Shown: positions 1 to 5,182 of the stretch, in pieces
How the letters are laid out: the number at the start of each line of letters is the position of its first letter
Numbering within the stretch: the first letter of the stretch is position 1
NCBI GenBank assembly: GCA_039808665.1
Contig: JBDHTO010000072.1
Coordinates: forward strand, 1-6,058
Source: JBDHTO01 sp039808665
GTDB lineage: Bacteria; Pseudomonadota; Alphaproteobacteria; Paracaedibacterales; JAKBAR01
Direction: 5' to 3'
Length of the DNA: 6,058 bases
Notes under the pieces: model-generated
The model's input: the letters and a program-made list of their open reading frames with translations, nothing else
Databases searched by the model: none
Told to the model about the DNA's origin: nothing
Made by a program: the position numbers and the translations under genes

Positions 1-171
1 GGGATTGGAGAGCTTCCTCTTGTGGGTGAGCTTGTAAAATCTCGTGCAGACGGGGATGAAGTTGTAGAACTAGTGATTTTGATGAAGGCAACCATTGTGA
101 ATTATGCACCCGCGCCAACGCCCGTGGATAACAGGCTTTATCATGGGTATGTTAAGGACCCGAGGCAATAG
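1..171 (+). CDS. Secretin, C-terminal fragment (type II secretion / type IV pilus, MshL-like)
   Basis: An open frame enters from the left edge and ends at TAG 169-171, giving the last 56 residues. It begins GIGELPLVGELVKSR and continues ELVILMKATIV. This matches the end of the secretin domain, where a conserved PLLG-dLPliG-lF segment is followed by a final beta strand of the type ELvIllkPtiV. The ELVILMKATIV wording is closest to what I recall of MSHA-pilus MshL and related type IVb pilus secretins; GspD and PilQ usually have a proline (TPxIV) where this has Ala-Thr. Such proteins form the outer-membrane channel for pilus fibres or secreted proteins. A short tail of about 20 residues after the last strand is hydrophilic. 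The start and most of the gene lie outside the window, so the exact subfamily is not settled. The 3' end overlaps the convergent gene on the minus strand by 20 bp. Confidence 0.8.
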   Translation, partial: GIGELPLVGELVKSRADGDEVVELVILMKATIVNYAPAPTPVDNRLYHGYVKDPRQ

Positions 172-979
172 GAGATCGTGGCGGGCAGTGCTTCCGCTGG
201 ATCAAAGGAAGAAATTCCTGAAAATCCTTTGGGTCATGGATCTCTTTTATAAGAGGTTTTTTCCCTTCATTAAGGATAACATTTGTTTCTGTAATACCTT
301 CTAGGGTTTCAAGAGTTGTAAATACCTTTCCAAGGTAATAACAGTGTTCGCATATGAGAGAGTCGAGAGAGCTTTCTATGTTTCGAGACTCTTTGATAGC
401 TCGACGGATGATGCGTCTTTTTGCTTCTTCGGGTGAAATCACAAAAATATTTAAAAAAGTCTGATAGTTATTTTTCTTGCTGTGCCTCGTGAATAACTTA
501 AGTGTGTCTGGCCCAAGTGGTCCCACATAAACAATGTTTTGTTTTTGATCCAGGACGGTTTGAGTTACGACTTTGGAAAGTTTTGTTGCGATAGGGCGGT
601 AGTGATTCACGGCATAGCTTGGTGATTTTCTGTATTTTTCTTGATACCCTTCTAAATTCACGACGATTTCGTCGGGATCCATAAACACAAAATTATGGAA
701 TTTGACTTTTTCCTTTTGATAATAGGTGGTTTTTCCAGCTCCGGGAAGGCCTGTAATCATCCAAAAGCTTGGGGGTGCTTGGTTTACTGACTTTTGCGCA
801 AGGTAACGTTTCTGGATCCATTCCCAATCCCTAGGTGTCAGAGATGGAGAATCATGAAAAAATTTTTCTAGATTCTCAAAGCCTGCTGTTTCAACACTTT
901 CATCCCTATGGGTTGAGCATGAAAATAAAAACAAACAGCTTATCAAAAAAAAACATCTTGTCAATTGATAAAATTTCAT
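152..979 (-). CDS. Zeta-toxin-like P-loop kinase with a lipoprotein signal peptide
   Basis: The protein has 275 residues. The N-terminus (MKFYQLTR, a hydrophobic run at 9-20, then LFSC) is a type II signal peptide with C21 as the likely lipidated cysteine and Ser at +2, which would favour outer-membrane sorting. A linker of about 50 residues precedes the kinase part. Walker A is GLPGAGKTT at 77-85, followed by FVFMDPDEI (D101, D103) as in zeta toxins and related small-molecule or polynucleotide kinases. A strand QNIVYVGPLG lies at 147-156, and an arginine-rich lid (RRIIRR, 188-193) follows ISPEEA. Zeta toxins phosphorylate UDP-N-acetylglucosamine; the substrate here is unknown. The last 15 or so residues (PPRSPIASGP) are probably extra, as they run over the secretin 3' end. 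ATG 979 has AAGG four bases upstream. The oddity is an ATP-dependent fold directed out of the cytoplasm. I am confident of the fold and the lipobox, and unsure of the function. Confidence 0.8.
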   Translation of the reverse strand: MKFYQLTRCFFLISCLFLFSCSTHRDESVETAGFENLEKFFHDSPSLTPRDWEWIQKRYLAQKSVNQAPPSFWMITGLPGAGKTTYYQKEKVKFHNFVFMDPDEIVVNLEGYQEKYRKSPSYAVNHYRPIATKLSKVVTQTVLDQKQNIVYVGPLGPDTLKLFTRHSKKNNYQTFLNIFVISPEEAKRRIIRRAIKESRNIESSLDSLICEHCYYLGKVFTTLETLEGITETNVILNEGKKPLIKEIHDPKDFQEFLPLIQRKHCPPRSPIASGP

Positions 980-1021
980 TCAACCTTAAACTTATGAAAT
1001 ATTTTAGAGAAAATTTTTACT

Positions 1022-1306
1022 ATGCGCACTTTTATTTTAACATTTGCTACAATCACTAGCTTGACCCTGTCTTCCGGAGCTTTTTCTGGAGAAGGTGAGA
1101 GTACCCCTCCAAGTAACGCCTCTCTTGGTGCAGAGGCAGCAGGAAAAGAATTTTTGATCCAAGGCGGAGAGGTTGGTGTGGGGACTCTTCCCGTAGAAGG
1201 GGCGGAGAGTGTTGTTAACTCTACGGTGGTAGAAGATCCAGCACCTCCTCCGACGCCACCAGTGCCCCAAATTCCCCAAACCTGTATTAGTGGCGTTTGT
1301 AAGTGA
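1022..1306 (+). CDS. Small secreted proline-tailed protein preceding the TpsB transporter
   Basis: The protein has 94 residues and I recognise no family. Residues 1-22 form a Sec signal peptide (MRT, hydrophobic run, SSGAFS before GEGES). The mature part of about 72 residues is acidic, rich in Gly, Val, Ser and Glu, with only two lysines. A proline-rich stretch at 74-85 (APPPTPPVPQIP) leads to a C-terminal cysteine pair, CISGVC (C88, C93), which could form a disulfide. The stop lies 14 bp before the transporter start, so the two are probably co-transcribed. The position is that of a TpsA exoprotein, but TpsA proteins are usually far larger and carry an N-terminal TPS domain of about 250 residues, which is absent. 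It could be an accessory secreted peptide or a remnant of a TpsA end. No good ribosome site is seen (AGAGAA lies about 10 bases upstream). The signal peptide and operon spacing support a real gene. Confidence 0.7.
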   Translation: MRTFILTFATITSLTLSSGAFSGEGESTPPSNASLGAEAAGKEFLIQGGEVGVGTLPVEGAESVVNSTVVEDPAPPPTPPVPQIPQTCISGVCK

Positions 1307-1313
1307 GAAGGGG
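1307..1313 (+). promoter_or_regulatory. Ribosome binding site deciding the TpsB start
   Basis: GAAGGGG lies seven bases before ATG 1321. An in-frame GTG at 1303 overlaps the upstream stop and has no such site. Starting at 1321 also gives a clean signal peptide (MKKLSIFFLG), whereas starting at 1303 adds MRRGKK in front. Confidence 0.75.
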
Positions 1314-1320
1314 AAAAAAA

Positions 1321-3057
1321 ATGAAAAAACTTAGCATATTTTTCTTGGGATTTTTGCTAACCGGAAGCGGTGTTTACGCCTCTTCTGTAACAAAAGATAG
1401 CGCCCTTACAACTCAAGGAACTCTCGATACCCACAAGAGTCCTATTAAAACGATTCCTGGTGCGCCGGCGCCATCAACGAGTTATACGTCAAGTGCCCCA
1501 AAGTCAAAAGTGCGCACATTTATTTCCAACAAGAGCTCCGCACGTGGAAGTTTTGTGATTCAGCACATTAAGGTTAAGGGTAACTCCGTTTATACTTCTG
1601 AATTTATTTCTGGTTTTCTTTCCCACCTTCTTGGGAAAAGTGCGACAGAAGAAGAAATAACGAAAGGCTTGGAGAATCTTGTTGCTCACTACTGGAGGGA
1701 TGGATATGTCCTTGCCGAGGTGAGGGTGTCGATTAAGGATCTTCAGGATAAGGATCAAAAAATTACCCTGCATATTAATGAAGGTTTTATCTCAGAGGTT
1801 AAGGTTGAGGGAGGAAATGCGGCCATTCGGTCTTTGATCAATTCCTATGTACAGCTTCTTCAAAGGACAAGACCTTTCCGTATGGACATGATGGAGTACT
1901 ACGATAACCTTTTGAAAAGCTATCCAGGCCTTACGATTGAGGGTGATGTCTACAACATCCCAGAAAATTTAGGAGAGGGTGGAATTCTCTTTAAAATTTC
2001 CAAGAGACGTGTTCAGCCATATCTTTCTATTGATAATAGGGGATCTGAGTATTCTGGTCCTATGAGGATGGCTGCGGGTGGCAGTGCCGGATCTGTCTTT
2101 AGGATGGGTGATTTGACCTCTGCGCTTCTTACTCTTACACCTAATAATGATGAATTAAGGTATGGTCAGCTCTCTCATGTGACCCCGATTGGATCAGATG
2201 GATCCACATTAAGTCTTCGCGGAGATTATGGTGAAACAAAACCTGGGTTCATTATAGGTGATAGAAATATCAAAGGTAGAATTTACTACTTGGAAGCTTT
2301 TTACAGTAAGTTAGCCTATACCTTCAAAGATCAACAGATAAACTGGCGCGTGGGTATGGAAGCGCTTGGCTATGATGCTAAGGTTCCCACAGATCTTTTG
2401 TACCGAGATAATCTCAGAACGTTGATTGCTGGGGCATCAACATCCTTTAAAGACTTTTTAAAGGCGCGAAATATTTTGGATGCTAAACTCTCTCAAGGTA
2501 TCAATGCCTTTGGTACGTCTAATCTGATGGGTGATAGGCGATCCATTGAAAATGGTAAAGCCGTTTACACCAAAGTATTTGGAGAGTGGACGAGGTCTCA
2601 ACCTTTAGTCGATGCTTTATCGCTTGTGACACGTGTCAGAGGACAGTACAGCGTTCAATCCCTTTTGGCGGGAGCTCAATTCACATGTGGAGGAGAGCAA
2701 TATTTATCGGGATATGATCCGGGAGACTTTAGAGGAGATCGAGGTCTAGCTGGTCGTGCTGAATTGAGGTACGGTTTTGAGCCAGGAGAGGATTATCCCA
2801 TTCACAAAGGTCATTTCTATCTCTTTTATGATGCTGGAAAAGTTTGGAACCGTTCGGCTCAACGTGCAACGAATCCGATCTCTTCTGCGAGTGGTACATC
2901 AACAGGTATAGGAACAAGGGTTACCTATTTAAAGAACTTTGGGATTAACTTAGAGCTTTCCAAGCCTTTGACCCATCGTTTGCCCTCTCGCGTTCCATTC
3001 CCGTTGAAAAGACAACATCCATGGCGTGTCTTTTTCAAAGTTGAATGGAGACCGTAA
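1321..3057 (+). CDS. ShlB/FhaC/HecB-family two-partner secretion outer-membrane transporter (TpsB)
   Basis: The protein has 578 residues, normal for the family. A signal peptide covers residues 1-20 (cleavage after VYA). A Ser/Thr/Pro-rich linker at 21-75 may include the plug-helix region. POTRA 1 spans about 78-154 (FVIQHIKVKGNSVYTSEF through ITLHINEG). POTRA 2 spans about 157-228. The 16-strand barrel covers about 230-578, with typical segments such as YLSIDNRGSEYSG, GQLSHVTPIGSDG, GDRGLAGRAELRYGF and FYLFYDAGKVWN. TpsB proteins sit in the outer membrane and export one large partner (TpsA) from the periplasm. The loop-6 signature, usually VRGY/F, reads LSGY (462-465), with Ser463 in place of the conserved arginine. 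The chain ends FFKVEWRP, so the final residue is not the usual aromatic one. It follows the 94-residue secreted protein in an operon; no TpsA is visible, so the partner is unknown. Confidence 0.92.
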   Translation: MKKLSIFFLGFLLTGSGVYASSVTKDSALTTQGTLDTHKSPIKTIPGAPAPSTSYTSSAPKSKVRTFISNKSSARGSFVIQHIKVKGNSVYTSEFISGFLSHLLGKSATEEEITKGLENLVAHYWRDGYVLAEVRVSIKDLQDKDQKITLHINEGFISEVKVEGGNAAIRSLINSYVQLLQRTRPFRMDMMEYYDNLLKSYPGLTIEGDVYNIPENLGEGGILFKISKRRVQPYLSIDNRGSEYSGPMRMAAGGSAGSVFRMGDLTSALLTLTPNNDELRYGQLSHVTPIGSDGSTLSLRGDYGETKPGFIIGDRNIKGRIYYLEAFYSKLAYTFKDQQINWRVGMEALGYDAKVPTDLLYRDNLRTLIAGASTSFKDFLKARNILDAKLSQGINAFGTSNLMGDRRSIENGKAVYTKVFGEWTRSQPLVDALSLVTRVRGQYSVQSLLAGAQFTCGGEQYLSGYDPGDFRGDRGLAGRAELRYGFEPGEDYPIHKGHFYLFYDAGKVWNRSAQRATNPISSASGTSTGIGTRVTYLKNFGINLELSKPLTHRLPSRVPFPLKRQHPWRVFFKVEWRP

Positions 3058-3089
3058 CGAAAAAATCAAAATTATGATTTGAATCATCC

Positions 3090-3124
3090 TAATGGCAGCT
3101 GTGATAGGCTGCCATTATGGTTTT
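3090..3124 (+). terminator. Likely rho-independent terminator after the TpsB operon
   Basis: A perfect 10-bp stem is formed by TAATGGCAGC (3090-3099) and GCTGCCATTA (3108-3117) around an 8-base loop, followed by TGG and TTTT. It starts 32 bp after the transporter stop. The T run is short, so termination may be incomplete. Confidence 0.65.
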
Positions 3125-3147
3125 GAGGGAGACGGTAAAACTGATCC

Positions 3148-3170
3148 TTTCTTAACTTCATATTAAGAAA
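3148..3170. repeat. Inverted repeat at the left edge of the duplicated leader
   Basis: TTTCTTAA (3148-3155) and TTAAGAAA (3163-3170) are perfect 8-bp inverted arms around a 7-base spacer. It could be an operator-like site upstream of the first copy. In copy 2 the right arm is intact but the left arm is reduced to TTAA plus a wobble pair. There is no direct evidence of protein binding. Confidence 0.35.
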
Positions 3171-3185
3171 TCATTGTGTAATCTG

Positions 3186-3215
3186 GTGACGTAACGGCAT
3201 CAACTGAAATATATC
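3186..3215 (+). promoter_or_regulatory. Possible promoter in the copy 1 leader
   Basis: GTGACG (3186-3191) and TATATC (3210-3215) are separated by 18 bp; each matches four of six bases of the sigma-70 consensus. Transcription from here would give a leader of about 100 nt before the gene. The match is modest. TATAAA at 3300-3305 is a better -10 box, but it lies too close to the ribosome site and lacks a -35. Confidence 0.25.
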
Positions 3216-3311
3216 AGATGTGAGACCACCTCCGCTTAGTCATGACAAACGCTTCCATGAAAATGCAGATTTATGGGTGTTTAGGTTATTGAGAAAATGT
3301 ATAAAATTATA

Positions 3312-3316
3312 AAGGA
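3312..3316 (+). promoter_or_regulatory. Ribosome binding site deciding the copy 1 start
   Basis: AAGGA sits nine bases before ATG 3326. The in-frame ATG at 3317 directly abuts it and cannot use it, so 3326 is the likely start. Confidence 0.7.
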
Positions 3317-3325
3317 ATGATCACG

Positions 3326-4024
3326 ATGTTAAAAAATAGAATTACAACAATAGTAATGACACTTCTTCTTGCATCACCCCTTTACGTGGGTCCTGTTGAG
3401 GGGGCAGATGACTCAGATACACCAAAAACACGCAAACGATCTAATCATAGAGGAGCGAGCAGGGATGCTGCTCAAGGTGCCCATCAAAGAGTCAAAGATG
3501 AGGCAATCGCTAAAAAAAATGAAGAAGAGCATAATAAAAAAGCTAAAGAAAATCATGACAAAGCGCATGCACGAAATCATCCACTTTTCACGGGCCGTGA
3601 CTGGAAAAAAGCTCAAAGAAAGATTGAGAAAGGAAAGGTGGATCCTCACAAACTCAGTTTTACTGAGCTCTATGACGCTGATCTAAAATATCTGGTTTGT
3701 GATGCGCGCTCCAGTCATGCGAAGCTCGATAATTTTAAGCCGAATCGCCAGGCAAAGAAGGGAAAGTATGGTTTAAAATATTCTGCAGGCAATGATGGTA
3801 AAGTTAGGCTTATCTTTCCTGAAGAAATATGGGGTGAAGATTATAACGATAAGAACGCTCTATTAGAGCAACACTTATATTGGGATATTCAGCTCGATGA
3901 TGTAAGTTTTGACTACAACGGCATTATCGTCTTAAAAAGTGAGACGCCTGCCAAGGAAACCAGTCACTGTAGATATGAAGTAAACAAAGATGCTCTTCCA
4001 GCACCGCTAGAGTTTAAATTTTGA
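3326..4024 (+). CDS. Exported charged protein of unknown family, paralogue 1
   Basis: The protein has 232 residues from ATG 3326. Residues 1-27 form a Sec signal peptide (MLKNR, hydrophobic 6-22, cleavage near VEGA). Residues 28-45 are polar with a basic patch KTRKR (34-38). Residues 46-85 are very rich in Lys, Glu, Asp, His and Ala and are probably a charged helix (VKDEAIAKKNEEEH). From about 88 (FTGRDWKKAQ) to 220 comes a more ordered domain, with SFTELYDADLKYLVCDA, a KLDNF segment, GKVRLIFPEEIWG, HLYWDIQLDDVSFDYNGIIVLKSE and SHCRYEV. The only two cysteines after the signal, C125 and C215, are kept in the paralogue and could form a disulfide in the periplasm or outside the cell. The end, ALPAPLEFKF, is unique to this copy. 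No family is recognised and no catalytic motif stands out. It appears to have its own leader and no clear strong terminator. Confidence 0.85.
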   Translation: MLKNRITTIVMTLLLASPLYVGPVEGADDSDTPKTRKRSNHRGASRDAAQGAHQRVKDEAIAKKNEEEHNKKAKENHDKAHARNHPLFTGRDWKKAQRKIEKGKVDPHKLSFTELYDADLKYLVCDARSSHAKLDNFKPNRQAKKGKYGLKYSAGNDGKVRLIFPEEIWGEDYNDKNALLEQHLYWDIQLDDVSFDYNGIIVLKSETPAKETSHCRYEVNKDALPAPLEFKF

Positions 4025-4190
4025 CGCGTACACATGCGCCAGGAAGTAGTTTTACTTTTCTTATGACGGGGGTGGCAACAGACGCTATTTTTGCTGCCCT
4101 CCTATTACTGTGTTTCGATTTTTGGGGGGCTAGCTACAAAACCCTGGCGAGTGCTTATATATAAGCGCAGCTCTTGATAGGGTAAAACTT
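4025..4190. other. Spacer between the duplicated genes, no gene seen
   Basis: Together with the copy 2 leader this gives 340 bp without a convincing gene. This part is not repeated elsewhere in the window apart from its right end. It has runs of G (4068-4072, 4124-4129) and a perfect 14-bp palindrome, GCTTATATATAAGC, at 4153-4166. A weak AT-only hairpin, AAGTA/TACTT at 4044-4057, is followed by TTTTCTTAT and might end transcription of paralogue 1. GCAGCTCTTGATAGGG at 4167-4182 resembles the left side of the terminator after the transporter gene. Confidence 0.5.
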
Positions 4191-4224
4191 TTAACTTCAT
4201 ATTAAGAAATCACTGTGTAATCTG

Positions 4225-4254
4225 GTGACGTAACGGCATCAACTGAAATATATC
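4225..4254 (+). promoter_or_regulatory. Possible promoter in the copy 2 leader
   Basis: This is the identical counterpart of the copy 1 candidate: GTGACG, an 18-bp spacer, then TATATC. It implies both genes could be driven by the same promoter, if it is real. Confidence 0.25.
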
Positions 4255-4350
4255 AGATGTGAGACCACCTCCGCTTAGTCATGACAAACGCTTCCATGAA
4301 AATGCAGATTTATGGGTGTTTAGGTTATTGAGAAAATGTATAAAATTATA

Positions 4351-4355
4351 AAGGA
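4351..4355 (+). promoter_or_regulatory. Ribosome binding site deciding the copy 2 start
   Basis: AAGGA lies nine bases before ATG 4365, exactly as in copy 1. The ATG at 4356 is too close to use it. Confidence 0.7.
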
Positions 4356-4364
4356 ATGATCACG

Positions 4365-5048
4365 ATGTTAAAAAATAGAATTACCGCCATAATAATGGCA
4401 CTTCTTATTGCATCACCCCTTTACGTGGGTCCTGTTGAGGGGGCAGACGACTCAGATACACCAAAAACACGCAAACGATCTAATCATAGAGGAGCGAGCA
4501 GGGATGCTGCTCGAGGTGCCCATCAAAGAGTCAAAGATGAAGCAGATGCTAAAAAAGCTCAAGAGGAGCACGATAAAGCGCATACACGAAACGAGCCTAT
4601 GTTCCATGGGCGCGACTGGAAAAAAGCCCAAGGAATGATTGAGAAAGGAAAGGTGGATCCTCACAAACTTAGTTTTACAGAGCTCTATGACGCTGATCTA
4701 AAATATCTGGTTTGTGATGCGCACTCTAGTCATGCGAAGCTCGATAATTTTAGGCCGAATCGTCAGATAAAGAAGGGAAAGTATGGTTTAAAGTATTCGA
4801 CGGGCAATGATGGTAAAGTTAGGCTTATCTTTCCTGAAGAAATATGGGGTGCAGATTATAACGATAAGAATGCTCTACTGGAGCAACACTTATATTGGGA
4901 TGTTCAGCTCGATGATGTGAGTTTTGACTACAACGGCATTATCGTCTTAAAAAGTGAGACGCCTGCGAAAAAAACCAGCCACTGTCGATATGAAGTAGAC
5001 GAGGATTTGCTTAATAGCCTTAATAGTGCAGTTGTTACAGACGATTAA
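4365..5048 (+). CDS. Exported charged protein of unknown family, paralogue 2
   Basis: The protein has 227 residues and about 89% identity to the upstream paralogue over roughly 210 aligned residues (about 23 replacements by eye). The signal peptide (1-27) differs at four hydrophobic positions, all conservative. The mature N-terminus with KTRKR (34-38) is unchanged. The charged helical stretch is eight residues shorter (EADAKKAQEEHDKAH), so its length seems free to vary. The C-terminal domain is best conserved, including YLVCDA (C117), GKVRLIFPEEIWG, DDVSFDYNGIIVLKSE and SHCRYEV (C207). The last 13 residues (LLNSLNSAVVTDD) replace the paralogue's ALPAPLEFKF. Replacements and silent changes appear in similar number, so the protein is not under very tight constraint, but the frame is intact and both copies look functional. 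The family is unknown. A GC-rich hairpin follows 16 bp after the stop. Confidence 0.85.
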   Translation: MLKNRITAIIMALLIASPLYVGPVEGADDSDTPKTRKRSNHRGASRDAARGAHQRVKDEADAKKAQEEHDKAHTRNEPMFHGRDWKKAQGMIEKGKVDPHKLSFTELYDADLKYLVCDAHSSHAKLDNFRPNRQIKKGKYGLKYSTGNDGKVRLIFPEEIWGADYNDKNALLEQHLYWDVQLDDVSFDYNGIIVLKSETPAKKTSHCRYEVDEDLLNSLNSAVVTDD

Positions 5049-5064
5049 TGAATTCACGATTATA

Positions 5065-5085
5065 CCCCCAGAGCCAATCTGGGGG
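5065..5085. terminator. Hairpin between convergent genes, possible bidirectional terminator
   Basis: CCCCCAGA (5065-5072) and TCTGGGGG (5078-5085) form a perfect 8-bp stem around a 5-base loop. It lies just after paralogue 2 and about 100 bp beyond the stop of the convergent minus-strand gene. Neither side has a good T tract (ATTCTC on plus, TATAATC on minus), so termination is likely but not certain. Confidence 0.5.
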
Positions 5086-5111
5086 ATTCTCAAAACTCTA
5101 TAAATCTTTTA

Positions 5112-5165
5112 AAGGAATTTTGTTAAAGCTGGCAAGCCTATGACGGACATCGCTGTTGATTCCTT
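5112..5165. repeat. Spaced inverted repeat near the 3' end of the nucleotidyltransferase gene
   Basis: AAGGAAT (5112-5118) and ATTCCTT (5159-5165) are perfect 7-bp inverted arms separated by 40 bases. It could be a long-loop structure in the 3' untranslated part of the minus-strand transcript. It could also be chance. Confidence 0.2.
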
Positions 5166-5182
5166 CCATGGGAAATATTGAA

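Larger units (their letters stand above)
3134..3991 (+). repeat. Tandem duplication, copy 1 (leader plus exported-protein gene)
   Basis: This segment aligns with 4181-5006. From 3152 to the indel at 3533 the two copies run at a constant offset of 1039 bp. The non-coding part 3152-3316 matches 4191-4355 at 164 of 165 positions (T3174 versus C4213). Left of 3152 the copies share GGTAAAACT but differ by an 8-bp net indel. Inside the gene, copy 1 has 24 extra bases at 3533-3556, bounded by CAT triplets. Similarity stops near the 3' end of the coding sequence. Confidence 0.95.
4181..5006 (+). repeat. Tandem duplication, copy 2
   Basis: This is the partner of 3134-3991. The leader 4191-4355 is nearly identical to that of copy 1, while the coding part carries many substitutions, a 24-bp deletion between 4571 and 4572, and a different 3' end. 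Confidence 0.95.

Noticed and set aside
1303..1320. GTG start for the transporter, six codons upstream of ATG 1321
   Set aside because: It overlaps the upstream stop codon, lacks a ribosome site, and the GAAGGGG site fits ATG 1321 instead.
3074..3087. Inverted repeat ATGATT/AATCAT after the transporter stop
   Set aside because: The loop would have only two bases, and the stronger hairpin at 3090-3117 explains termination.
3317..3325. ATG 3317 (and 4356 in copy 2) as the start of the exported proteins
   Set aside because: The AAGGA site directly abuts this ATG; the next ATG nine bases on has proper spacing and a cleaner signal peptide.
34..3430. KTRKR patch in the exported paralogues (encoded near 3425-3439) as a nuclear localisation signal
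   Set aside because: It is a short basic stretch that does not clearly meet a classical signal pattern, and no host context is shown by the sequence.
3369..3686. Second-frame open reading frame inside paralogue 1, with a counterpart at 4408-4638
   Set aside because: It lies entirely within the better-supported gene, has no ribosome site or signal, and persists in both copies only because the DNA is duplicated.
4096..4130. GCCCTCC/GGGGGGC pairing as a terminator after paralogue 1
   Set aside because: The loop is 21 bases, one pair is a wobble, and no T tract follows.
5104..5139. Possible decayed third copy start: AAAGGAAT followed by TTG TTA AAG, resembling the start of the duplicated genes
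   Set aside because: The similarity is short and AT-rich, the frame stops after seven codons, and nothing downstream resembles the gene.
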